Positions 1 to 6,708 of a stretch of DNA of 9,895 nt are shown in pieces. The notes beneath the pieces were generated by a model that saw only the letters and a program-made list of their open reading frames with translations, did not search any database and was not told the origin of the DNA. This DNA is from Bordetella parapertussis. GTDB taxonomy: Bacteria; Pseudomonadota; Gammaproteobacteria; Burkholderiales; Burkholderiaceae_D. The stretch is from NCBI GenBank assembly GCA_945867725.1, contig CAMBJI010000051.1, forward strand, positions 1 to 9,895, given 5' to 3'. Each line of letters opens with the position of its first letter. The stretch's first letter is position 1. The translations under genes were made by a program, and so were the position numbers.

Positions 1-521
1 GGCGGCGCCACCACCAGATGCTCCCACTGAAAACAAGGCATGGTCACCAAACCATCAATATCGGCGATCGCTTCGGTGGCAATCGCCAGATCGGCCTGAC
101 CATTGAGCACCATCTCGGCGACCTGACGGGGATTTCCCTGCAAAAGCGATAGACGTACCTTCGGAAATTTTTGCGCAAACGCCTGCACCACGGTGGGCAA
201 TGAATAGCGAGCCTGCGTGTGGGTGGTAGCAATCGTGAAGCTGCCGGAATCCTGGGCAGCAAATTCCTTGCCGATTCGCTTGAGACCCTCGATTTCCTGC
301 AGGATCAGTTCCACTGATTTCAACACCTCCCGCCCCGGCTCGGTCAGGCCGCGGATGCGCTTGCCATGACGGGTGAAGATGTCGATGCCCAGCTCTTCCT
401 CAAATTCGATGATCCCTTTGGATACGCCGGGCTGCGAGGTGAACAGCGCCTTGGCGGCCTCGGTCAGGTTGAAGTTTTGCCGTACGGCCTCTCGGACGAA
501 GCGGAATTGATGAATATTCAT
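1..521 (-). CDS. cysB: CysB-family LysR transcriptional regulator, partial (C-terminus beyond left edge)
   Basis: This is the regulator expected to control the divergent sulfate assimilation genes. The visible 173 residues start MNIHQFRFVREAV and include a winged helix-turn-helix at about residues 18-45 (FNLTEAAKALFTSQPGVSKG), followed by the RHGKR..LTEPG segment typical of CysB/Cbl. The start of the effector-binding domain is also present. With the start at 521, residues T100, T102, Q103 and T149 fall at the positions known in enteric CysB for binding sulfate or inducer. This supports both the identity and the start codon. A GGGA lies 6 bases upstream of the ATG. The reading frame runs open off the left edge, so about 140-150 residues are missing from the view. 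In enteric bacteria CysB activates cys genes with acetylserine and represses its own promoter; the divergent layout here fits that role. Cbl is the main alternative, but the context favours CysB. Confidence 0.93.
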   Translation of the reverse strand, partial: MNIHQFRFVREAVRQNFNLTEAAKALFTSQPGVSKGIIEFEEELGIDIFTRHGKRIRGLTEPGREVLKSVELILQEIEGLKRIGKEFAAQDSGSFTIATTHTQARYSLPTVVQAFAQKFPKVRLSLLQGNPRQVAEMVLNGQADLAIATEAIADIDGLVTMPCFQWEHLVVAP

Positions 522-570
522 GATCTTTCCCGGAAAACGATGACCAATGTTTTCATAAAACAAACAAAAC

Positions 571-587
571 AGCCCAAAAATCGGGCT
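571..587 (-). terminator. Terminator-like hairpin in the presumed cysB leader
   Basis: Read on the minus strand, AGCCC, a 7-base loop GATTTTT and GGGCT form a 5-bp stem. It can be extended outward by one A-U and two G-U pairs. It is followed directly by the T-rich run GTTTTGTTTGTTTT (570-557). This resembles an intrinsic terminator, but it lies upstream of the cysB start in the cysB direction, so it could act as an attenuator. The core stem is short, so it may be fortuitous. On the plus strand it is followed only by a weak T stretch. Confidence 0.35.
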
Positions 588-600
588 ATCGGGGTTTTAA

Positions 601-629
601 TTGCTTATATCTGAGAATCATATAAGCAA
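601..629. promoter_or_regulatory. Perfect 10-bp inverted repeat, candidate operator
   Basis: TTGCTTATAT at 601-610 and its exact reverse complement ATATAAGCAA at 620-629 are separated by 9 bases. A 10-of-10 match in a divergent LysR control region suggests a dimer-binding site, probably for CysB. It overlaps a TATGAT (622-617, minus strand) that could be the cysB -10 box, which would suit autorepression. Its centre does not match the simple T-N11-A LysR box, so the binding protein is an inference. Confidence 0.5.
617..622 (-). promoter_or_regulatory. cysB: Possible -10 box of the cysB promoter
   Basis: On the minus strand, positions 622 to 617 read TATGAT, five of six matches to the sigma-70 -10 consensus. 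No good -35 box sits 16-18 bases upstream, which would fit an activator-dependent or weak promoter. Transcription would begin near 610, giving a leader of about 90 bases. The box lies inside the inverted repeat at 601-629. Confidence 0.3.
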
Positions 630-641
630 ATAAATACTCTG

Positions 642-670
642 TTGTTTGGAATAAGGGCTGAGTTTATTAG
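642..670 (+). promoter_or_regulatory. Candidate sigma-70 promoter of the TSUP–cys operon
   Basis: TTGTTT at 642-647 and TATTAG at 665-670 are separated by 17 bases and match the -35 and -10 consensus at four positions each. Transcription would start near 677, leaving a leader of about 20 bases before the ATG at 698. The inverted repeat at 601-629 lies just upstream of the -35 box, a usual place for a LysR activator. Confidence 0.4.
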
Positions 671-697
671 CATTCTGGCTTCTCTGCGCGAGGCCTT

Positions 698-1471
698 ATG
701 ACTTTGACTTATGTAGTGTCAGGATTTGCCGTCGGCTTGCTGGTCGGCCTGACCGGCGTGGGCGGTGGCTCACTGATGACGCCCTTACTGACGCTGTTTT
801 TCGGCATCAACCCAACCGTGGCGGTGGGCACCGACCTCGCCTTTGCGGCAATCACCAAGAGCGCTGGCACCATCGCGCATCGGGTCAAAAAGAATGTGCA
901 CTGGGACATCGTCAAGCGCCTGTGCTTCGGCGCACTGCCCGCTGCCGTGGTAGCCACCATCGGCCTGAAGTATTTCGGCGCACTGGACAAACACATCGGC
1001 CAGATCATTCGCTATGCGATCGCGTTTTCCGTGATCCTGACGGTGATTGCCATCATCTTCCGTGGTCGCATGCAGGACTGGATGAGCGCGCATCCCGAGA
1101 AACAACTCCACGGGCGCGTACAGGTCGCCGCCACCATCATTGCTGGCGCAGGTATCGGCGCACTGGTCACGGTGTCCTCGATTGGTGCGGGGGCGATTGG
1201 TGCGACCATTCTGGTTCTGCTTTATCCGAACTTGAAACCCGCCGAGATCGCAGGGACCGACATCGCTTATGCCGTGCCTTTGACCGCCATCGCCGCTTTG
1301 GGTCACTGGTGGCTGGGCTCCATCAACTGGGAATTGCTGGCCACACTGCTCCTGGGTTCCGTACCCGGCATCACGATCGGATCGCTGCTGGCACGCTCGG
1401 TCCCTGAAAAATTCTTGCGCGGGCTGCTCGCCACCACACTAACCGGTGTGGCGGCCAAGCTCGTGCTCTGA
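698..1471 (+). CDS. TSUP-family (TauE/SafE, formerly DUF81) membrane permease, probable sulfur oxyanion transporter
   Basis: This 257-residue inner-membrane protein is almost entirely hydrophobic, with about 7-8 predicted membrane segments. It shows the two-fold internal repeat of the TSUP family. The segment around residues 20-26 (GVGGGSL) and 43-51 (VGTDLAFAA) recurs at 161-167 (SIGAGAI) and 185-193 (AGTDIAYAV), each followed by a similar membrane stretch. TSUP proteins move sulfite, sulfate, sulfoacetate or related anions, and a member in a Corynebacterium cys cluster has been linked to sulfate uptake. As the first gene before cysI, 22 bases apart, it probably imports sulfate or exports excess sulfite; the sequence does not decide which. 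A GAGG lies 4 bases before the ATG, a somewhat short spacing. No CysTWA-type ABC transporter genes are seen here. Confidence 0.85.
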   Translation: MTLTYVVSGFAVGLLVGLTGVGGGSLMTPLLTLFFGINPTVAVGTDLAFAAITKSAGTIAHRVKKNVHWDIVKRLCFGALPAAVVATIGLKYFGALDKHIGQIIRYAIAFSVILTVIAIIFRGRMQDWMSAHPEKQLHGRVQVAATIIAGAGIGALVTVSSIGAGAIGATILVLLYPNLKPAEIAGTDIAYAVPLTAIAALGHWWLGSINWELLATLLLGSVPGITIGSLLARSVPEKFLRGLLATTLTGVAAKLVL

Positions 1472-1493
1472 ACCGAATCACTTAAGGATCATC

Positions 1494-3191
1494 ATGTACC
1501 GCTACGACCAATACGACCACCAAATCGTCCGCGAACGCGTTGCGCAGTTCCGAAGCCAAGTGGAACGCCGCATCTCAGCTGAACTCACGGAAGATGAATT
1601 CCGTCCCCTGCGTCTGCAAAATGGCCTCTACCTGCAACGCCATGCCTACATGCTGCGCGTGGCGATTCCTTATGGCTTGCTGTCGTCAACTCAGATGCGC
1701 AAGCTCGGTCATATCGCGCGCAAGTTCGATCGCGGCTACGGGCATTTCACGACACGACAGAATATTCAGTACAACTGGATCGAGCTTGAGCAGTCACCCG
1801 AAATACTGGCGGAGCTGGCCTCGGTGGAAATGCATGCGATTCAAACCTCGGGCAATTGCATACGCAATATCACCTCGGACCAGTTCTGCGGTGTCGCCGC
1901 CGACGAGCTCGCTGATCCACGGGCTTACATCGAAATCCTGCGTCAGTGGAGCACCTTCCATCCGGAGTTTGCTTATCTGCCGCGCAAATTCAAGATTGCC
2001 GTCAACGCCGCTGCCGAAGATCGTGCTGCCGTTCAGGTACATGACATCGGACTGAATCTGATCAAAAATGACGCGGGTGAACTCGGCTTTCAGGTGCTGG
2101 TGGGTGGTGGTCTGGGTCGTACACCCATCATTGGCAGCGTGATCCGCGAATTCCTGCCATGGCAGCATCTGCTGAGCTACACAGAAGCCATCATGCGCGT
2201 GTACAACCAGTACGGTCGCCGCGATAACAAGTACAAGGCACGTATCAAGATTCTGGTGAAGGCACTGGGCGTGGAAGAGTTCGGCCGCCAGGTTGAAGCT
2301 GAATGGCTGGATTTGAAAGACAGCCCCAGCACAATCACCGCCGAAGAACTGGCGCGTGTCGCCAGCTATTTCACCCCACCAGCCTACGAAACGTTGAAAG
2401 ATAATGACGCACTGCTGCAGCAGCAGCGCAGCGAAGACAAAGCTTTTTCGAACTGGCTCACACGCAATGTCAGACCGCACAAGGTATCTGGCTATTCAAT
2501 CGTCACGCTGTCACTGAAAAAAAACGGTACGCCTCCCGGCGATGCCACTGCCGAGCAAATTGACTTCGTCGCCGAACTCTCCGACCGCTACAGCTTTGGT
2601 GAACTGCGCGTGACGCATGAGCAGAATCTGGTGCTGGCCGATGTGAAGCAATCGGATCTGCTCGCACTTTACAAAGAAGCGAAAACGCATGGTTTGGCAA
2701 CCGCCAACATCGGCCTGCTGACCGACATCATCTGCTGCCCAGGTGGTGATTTCTGCTCGCTGGCCAACGCAAAATCCATCCCCATCGCCGAAGCTATTGC
2801 CGAGCGTTTCGACAATGTCGATTTTCAGCATGATATTGGTGACATCGAGCTCAATATTTCGGGCTGTATCAACGCCTGCGGTCATCATCATGTCGGTAAC
2901 ATCGGTATTCTCGGCGTCGACAAGGATGGCTCGGAGTGGTACCAAGTCTCCATCGGTGGCGCACAAGGTAACACCAGCGCCATCGGTAAAATCATTGGCC
3001 CCTCTTTCGCCGCCGGACAGATGCCTGAAGTGATTGGGCGTTTGCTGGAAGTCTATGTGAAAGAGCGCATCGAGGAAGAGCTATTCATCGATACCGTCAA
3101 CCGCGTCGGCGTCAATCTATTTAAGGATCATGTGTACGCAACACCGATTGCTGGCCAAACCTACCAAGCGGGAGAAGATGCGTATGCGTAA
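1494..3191 (+). CDS. cysI: Assimilatory sulfite reductase, siroheme/[4Fe-4S] hemoprotein subunit
   Basis: This 565-residue enzyme reduces sulfite to sulfide with six electrons in the cytoplasm. Siroheme-contact motifs are visible at TTRQNIQ (86-92), GNCIRNI (120-126) and LPRKFKIA (162-169). The cluster and siroheme ligands form the pattern C415-x5-C421 (CPGGDFC) and C458-x3-C462 (GCINAC, followed by GHHH). Two ferredoxin-like and two siroheme domains are expected at this length, close to the 570 residues of enteric CysI. The SGCINACGHHHVG segment resembles the ferredoxin-type nitrite/sulfite reductases and the Pseudomonas-type CysI more than the enteric CysJI form. No cysJ is present in the window. 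The start at 1494 was chosen over an in-frame ATG at 1446 because AAGGA lies 5 bases upstream and the earlier one falls within the permease gene. It overlaps the next gene by 8 bases. Confidence 0.95.
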   Translation: MYRYDQYDHQIVRERVAQFRSQVERRISAELTEDEFRPLRLQNGLYLQRHAYMLRVAIPYGLLSSTQMRKLGHIARKFDRGYGHFTTRQNIQYNWIELEQSPEILAELASVEMHAIQTSGNCIRNITSDQFCGVAADELADPRAYIEILRQWSTFHPEFAYLPRKFKIAVNAAAEDRAAVQVHDIGLNLIKNDAGELGFQVLVGGGLGRTPIIGSVIREFLPWQHLLSYTEAIMRVYNQYGRRDNKYKARIKILVKALGVEEFGRQVEAEWLDLKDSPSTITAEELARVASYFTPPAYETLKDNDALLQQQRSEDKAFSNWLTRNVRPHKVSGYSIVTLSLKKNGTPPGDATAEQIDFVAELSDRYSFGELRVTHEQNLVLADVKQSDLLALYKEAKTHGLATANIGLLTDIICCPGGDFCSLANAKSIPIAEAIAERFDNVDFQHDIGDIELNISGCINACGHHHVGNIGILGVDKDGSEWYQVSIGGAQGNTSAIGKIIGPSFAAGQMPEVIGRLLEVYVKERIEEELFIDTVNRVGVNLFKDHVYATPIAGQTYQAGEDAYA

Positions 3192-3711
3192 GATCATCAA
3201 AGACAAGGCTATCGTTGATGACCACTGGAATGTGTTCAAGCTGACCGAGGGCGAATCACCGGAAACCGTGTCGGTGCCAGCAGGTCAGCAAATCGTACCG
3301 CTGCAGGTTTGGCTGATGCAAAAAACGGCGCTGTCCGCACGCAAGGATATCGGCGTCTGGTTGGCCAGTGATGAACGCGCTGAGCAGCTGAAAGAAGATA
3401 TCGCCGCGCTAACTCTGATCGCTGTTGATTTTCCAGCCTTCTCTGATGGTCGTGGTTATTCGATCGCCTTTAATCTGCGCAGTCGCCTCGGCTATGAGGG
3501 CGAGATACGTGCCGTTGGCGATGTGCTGCGTGACCAACTGTTTTATATGCAACGTGTCGGCTTCAATGCTTTCGCAACGCGCGAAGATCGCAGCATCGAA
3601 GATGCACTCAAAGGTCTGACGGATTTTTCGGATGTGTACCAGACCTCATGGGATCAGAAGACGCCGCTGTATCGTCGCGCGTCGCGCCCCGCTGCACAGG
3701 ATCTGCCATGA
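3184..3711 (+). CDS. DUF934 family protein, sulfite reduction accessory
   Basis: This soluble protein of 175 residues belongs to DUF934, a family found almost always next to this type of cysI and often labelled a probable sulfite reduction oxidoreductase without biochemical proof. The family signature is clear in the central part: FPAFSDGRGYS, then LRSRLGYEGEIRAVGDVLRDQL and MQRVGFNAF. No signal peptide or membrane segment is seen. The protein has no cysteine at all, so it cannot hold a cysteine-ligated Fe-S cluster or perform thiol chemistry, and no nucleotide-binding loop is evident. Candidate starts are 3178 and 3184; 3184 is preferred because GGAG lies 9 bases upstream (only 3 for 3178). 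It overlaps cysI by 8 bases and cysH by 4, so the three are probably made together. Role inferred: structural, electron-transfer adaptor or maturation partner of CysI. Confidence 0.88.
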   Translation: MRKIIKDKAIVDDHWNVFKLTEGESPETVSVPAGQQIVPLQVWLMQKTALSARKDIGVWLASDERAEQLKEDIAALTLIAVDFPAFSDGRGYSIAFNLRSRLGYEGEIRAVGDVLRDQLFYMQRVGFNAFATREDRSIEDALKGLTDFSDVYQTSWDQKTPLYRRASRPAAQDLP

Positions 3712-4445
3712 GCGGAGCAAACTACAACGAAGTTCTTTCGGCCACGCGCTCACTGCTCGAGCGTATTGCCGCTGATTTTTCGCCGGCAGTTTTCGCCTCG
3801 AGCCTTGCGGCTGAAGACATGGTAATCACCGACCTGATCTTGCGCGCCAAGCTGCCGATCACGATATTCTCGCTGGAAACCGGTCGTCTGCATGCAGAAA
3901 CGCTGGGCATGATTGATCGCATCCGCGAGACCTATGATTACGAGGTAGCGCTATACAAGCCCGAACCGGCAGCCATTACCGCCTATGTCGCAGCGAACGG
4001 CTTGAATGCGTTTTACGACAGCATAGCGATGCGCAAGGAATGCTGCCGCATTCGCAAGGTCGAGCCACTCAAGCGCGCACTGGCGGGCAACAAAGCTTGG
4101 ATCACTGGCCAGCGTCGTGCGCAATCCACCACCCGTAGTGAGCTCGCCATGCAGGAAGATGATGCCGCGCATAGACTGCAAAAATTTAATCCGTTGGCAG
4201 ATTGGTCAGAGGATGATGTCTGGCATTACATTCGCGATCATCAGGTGCCTTTCAATCCGTTACACGAAAAAGGCTACCCTTCTATAGGCTGCGAGCCCTG
4301 CACCCGTGCCATTCAGCCCGGTGAAGACATACGTGCTGGCCGCTGGTGGTGGGAATCGCCAGACAGCAAAGAATGCGGTCTCCATGTGGTCGATGGCAAA
4401 CTGGTCCGCGTAAAATCCGATTCAACCGAGATATCAACATCATGA
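3708..4445 (+). CDS. cysH: Adenylylsulfate (APS) reductase, [4Fe-4S] type
   Basis: This 245-residue enzyme reduces activated sulfate to sulfite and AMP using thioredoxin or a similar donor. It belongs to the PAPS/APS reductase family within the adenine nucleotide alpha-hydrolase fold. Cluster ligands are visible as C112-C113 (KECCRIRK) and C195-x2-C198 (GCEPC), the motif that separates APS reductases from the cluster-free PAPS reductases of enteric bacteria. The catalytic cysteine is C223 in the C-terminal KECGLH motif. The TGQRRAQS segment and the acidic WSEDDVW stretch are family hallmarks. No APS kinase gene (cysC) appears in the window and CysN lacks a fused kinase, which agrees with direct use of APS. 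The start at 3708 gives an ATGA overlap with the DUF934 gene; the in-frame ATG at 3648 would intrude 60 bases further. It overlaps cysD by ATGA as well. Confidence 0.94.
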   Translation: MSGANYNEVLSATRSLLERIAADFSPAVFASSLAAEDMVITDLILRAKLPITIFSLETGRLHAETLGMIDRIRETYDYEVALYKPEPAAITAYVAANGLNAFYDSIAMRKECCRIRKVEPLKRALAGNKAWITGQRRAQSTTRSELAMQEDDAAHRLQKFNPLADWSEDDVWHYIRDHQVPFNPLHEKGYPSIGCEPCTRAIQPGEDIRAGRWWWESPDSKECGLHVVDGKLVRVKSDSTEISTS

Positions 4446-5380
4446 ATTCGCCCGTAGACAATCAACACTTCATGGACGCTGCCAGTAACCGTCACCTAGA
4501 TTGGCTGGAATCTGAGTCCATCCACATCATGCGTGAGGTGGCGGCGGAGTGCAGCAATCCAGCGCTGCTTTTTTCAGGCGGCAAAGACTCGGTTGTGCTG
4601 CTGCGTATCGCGGAAAAAGCATTCCGGCCGGGTAAATTCCCCTTCCCGCTCGTGCATATCGATACCGGACATAACTTTGAAGAAGTGATGCACTTCCGCG
4701 ATCAGCGCGTGGCTGAACTGGGCGAGCGTCTGATCGTCGGTTCAGTCGAAGATTCGATCAAACGTGGCACGGTCCGCCTGCGTAATCCACAAACGGATTC
4801 GCGCAATTCAGCACAAGCAGTCACGCTGCTGGAAACCATTGCTCAACACAAGTTCGATGCCTGTATTGGCGGCGCACGTCGTGACGAAGAAAAAGCGCGC
4901 GCAAAAGAGCGCATCTTTTCATTCCGCGATGATTTCGGCCAATGGAACCCAAAGGCACAGCGGCCCGAGCTCTGGGATTTGTATAACACGCGTGTTCATC
5001 CCGGTGAGAACATGCGAGTCTTCCCTATTTCTAACTGGACCGAGCTTGATGTATGGCAGTACATCGCTCGTGAAAAGCTGGCGCTGCCTTCGATCTATTT
5101 TGCGCATGACCGCGAAGTCATTCCCCGCAATGGATTACTGGTGCCGCTAACACCACTGACGCCTGCTCAGGAAGGCGAACAGATTGAAACTCGAACGGTG
5201 CGTTTCCGCACCGTCGGTGATATTTCATGCACCTGCCCGGTTGCATCGACAGCATCGACCGTGGATGCCATCATTGCAGAGACAGCGGTGACACAGATCA
5301 CCGAGCGCGGCGCCACACGCATGGATGATCAGACATCCGAAGCCTCGATGGAAAAGCGCAAAAAAGAAGGATATTTCTGA
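4442..5380 (+). CDS. cysD: Sulfate adenylyltransferase small (catalytic) subunit
   Basis: This 312-residue protein is the ATP-pyrophosphatase subunit of bacterial ATP sulfurylase. It makes APS and pyrophosphate from sulfate and ATP, driven by GTP hydrolysis on CysN. The PP-loop SGGKDS is at residues 45-50. Family segments follow: VHIDTGHNFEEV, the CIGGARRDEEKARAKERIFSFRD stretch, the TELDVWQYI stretch and the C-terminal KRKKEGYF. Its length is close to enteric CysD (about 302). The ATG at 4442 overlaps the cysH stop (ATGA) and has only a weak GAGA about ten bases upstream, so translation is probably coupled to cysH. An in-frame ATG at 4346 lies well inside cysH and would add 32 unrelated residues. 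The stop overlaps the cysN start as TGATG. Confidence 0.96.
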   Translation: MNSPVDNQHFMDAASNRHLDWLESESIHIMREVAAECSNPALLFSGGKDSVVLLRIAEKAFRPGKFPFPLVHIDTGHNFEEVMHFRDQRVAELGERLIVGSVEDSIKRGTVRLRNPQTDSRNSAQAVTLLETIAQHKFDACIGGARRDEEKARAKERIFSFRDDFGQWNPKAQRPELWDLYNTRVHPGENMRVFPISNWTELDVWQYIAREKLALPSIYFAHDREVIPRNGLLVPLTPLTPAQEGEQIETRTVRFRTVGDISCTCPVASTASTVDAIIAETAVTQITERGATRMDDQTSEASMEKRKKEGYF

Positions 5381-6708
5381 TGAACGCAGTCGCAGACAAA
5401 AACCTGGCGTCAGGCGATACCCATGCCAATGAGCGCGGCCTGTTGCGTTTTATTACCGCCGGCTCGGTTGACGATGGCAAGAGCACGCTGATAGGTCGAT
5501 TACTGTTCGACAGCAAAGGTATTTTTGCGGATCAACTTGATGCCATCTCACGTGCCCGTCACAAGCGCACCGTGGGTGACATGGTCGATTTATCGCTGCT
5601 GACCGATGGACTGGAAGCCGAGCGCGAGCAAGGCATCACCATTGACGTCGCCTATCGCTATTTCGCAACGCCGAAACGTAAATTCATTATTGCCGACACA
5701 CCGGGGCATGAACAGTACACGCGCAATATGGTCACGGGCGCATCGACGGCGGATGCCGTGATTATTCTGGTCGATGTATCTAAAGTGAAATTTGACGAGG
5801 AAGACAAAGCCGAGCTACTGATTCAGACCAAGCGTCACTCCACCATCGCCAAACTGCTACAGATCGAACACGTCATCGTCGCTGTCAACAAGATGGATCT
5901 GGTTGACTACGACCAATCTGTCTACGATCGCATAGTCGCAGCCTACGAAGTCTTTGCTGCTCAACTGGGTCTGAAAAATGTACGCCCTATTCCGTTGTCG
6001 GCGCTAGCCGGTGACAACGTGGTCACGCGCAGCGAGAAGATGCCCTGGTACTCAGGCCCGACGCTGATCGATTTACTCGAATCCCTACCGGTTCATGACA
6101 ACGAACACGCACAAGCTTTGCGTTTTCCGGTGCAATTGGTTGCCCGTCACAACGGTCATGAAGCGAATGACTTCCGCGGGTACATGGGCCGCATTGAATC
6201 GGGCACGGTTCGCAAGGGCGACAAACTGCTGGTGCAACCGACAGGTTTGGCCGCCACTGTCAAAGACATACTCACGCTGGATGGTTCGCTGGAGAGCGCT
6301 TCTGCCGGCAAGTCGGTGACCATTCTTCTGGACGAATATGTCGACATCTCGCGTGGCGACATGCTGGCCTCTGCCGACGCCCCTGCCACGGTACTCAAAC
6401 AGGTGACAGCCGATGTGTGCTGGCTCTCGGAAGAGCCACTCGACCTGCGCCGCAAGTACTGGCTCAAACACACCACGCGTCAAGTAGCTGCGAAAGTGAC
6501 GTCGTTGGACTCGCTCTTGGACATCAACACCCAACAGCAGTACAGCGGCGATACGCTGGCACTCAACGGTATTGCACGCATCACACTCACTGTTCAGCAA
6601 CCACTGGCAGCGGATGCGTATGACAACTGTCGCGCCACCGGCAGCTTCATCCTGATTGATGAAATTTCACACCAAACCGTCGCTGCAGGCATGATTCGTC
6701 TAGGCTGA
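5380..6708 (+). CDS. cysN: Sulfate adenylyltransferase large (GTPase) subunit
   Basis: This 442-residue translation-factor-like GTPase works with CysD to drive APS formation. G-box motifs are in order: P-loop GSVDDGKST (28-36), the switch segment EREQGITIDVAYRYF, DTPGH (106-110), NKMD (170-173) and SALAGDN. Two beta-barrel domains like those of EF-Tu follow. It ends with IRLG and lacks the C-terminal APS kinase domain present in CysNC fusions, so it makes no PAPS by itself. At 442 residues it is a little shorter than enteric CysN (475) but looks complete. AAGGA lies 8 bases before the ATG at 5380, and the start overlaps the cysD stop by one base. A 12-base tandem duplication spans its stop codon. 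Confidence 0.96.
   Translation: MNAVADKNLASGDTHANERGLLRFITAGSVDDGKSTLIGRLLFDSKGIFADQLDAISRARHKRTVGDMVDLSLLTDGLEAEREQGITIDVAYRYFATPKRKFIIADTPGHEQYTRNMVTGASTADAVIILVDVSKVKFDEEDKAELLIQTKRHSTIAKLLQIEHVIVAVNKMDLVDYDQSVYDRIVAAYEVFAAQLGLKNVRPIPLSALAGDNVVTRSEKMPWYSGPTLIDLLESLPVHDNEHAQALRFPVQLVARHNGHEANDFRGYMGRIESGTVRKGDKLLVQPTGLAATVKDILTLDGSLESASAGKSVTILLDEYVDISRGDMLASADAPATVLKQVTADVCWLSEEPLDLRRKYWLKHTTRQVAAKVTSLDSLLDINTQQQYSGDTLALNGIARITLTVQQPLAADAYDNCRATGSFILIDEISHQTVAAGMIRLG

Larger units (their letters stand above)
522..697. promoter_or_regulatory. Divergent control region between cysB and the sulfate assimilation operon
   Basis: This 176-base AT-rich gap separates the cysB start (minus) from the permease start (plus), so it should hold the promoters of both transcripts. 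It contains a hairpin at 571-587, a perfect inverted repeat at 601-629 and a promoter-like pair at 642-670, each listed separately. A GGAATAA at 648-654 resembles half of the enteric CysB recognition sequence, but from memory only and without a clear partner. No other gene is evident. Confidence 0.75.

Noticed and set aside
44..262. 72-residue minus-strand reading frame in the left part
   Set aside because: It is out of frame with the open cysB frame on the same strand, which matches CysB residue by residue; this one is rich in Arg and Pro like a shadow frame.
366..614. 82-residue plus-strand reading frame
   Set aside because: It is antisense to the cysB helix-turn-helix coding region and ends in the control region; no ribosome site or recognisable motif.
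785..1306. 173-residue minus-strand frame opposite the permease gene
   Set aside because: Composition (many His, Asp, Gln) is that of an antisense shadow, with no family motif; the plus frame encodes a clear TSUP membrane protein.
922..1407. 161-residue plus-strand frame inside the permease gene
   Set aside because: A +1-shifted shadow full of Arg and His; no start site and no domain.
1794..2480. 228-residue minus-strand frame opposite cysI
   Set aside because: It is the longest antisense frame here, but it lies wholly within a conserved enzyme gene, lacks a ribosome site and has no recognisable domain.
4346..4441. Extended N-terminus of CysD
   Set aside because: The added 32 residues lie within the cysH catalytic end and resemble nothing in CysD; the ATGA start at 4442 matches family length.
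6085..6600. 171-residue minus-strand frame opposite cysN
   Set aside because: Shadow of the beta-barrel part of cysN; no motif or start signal.
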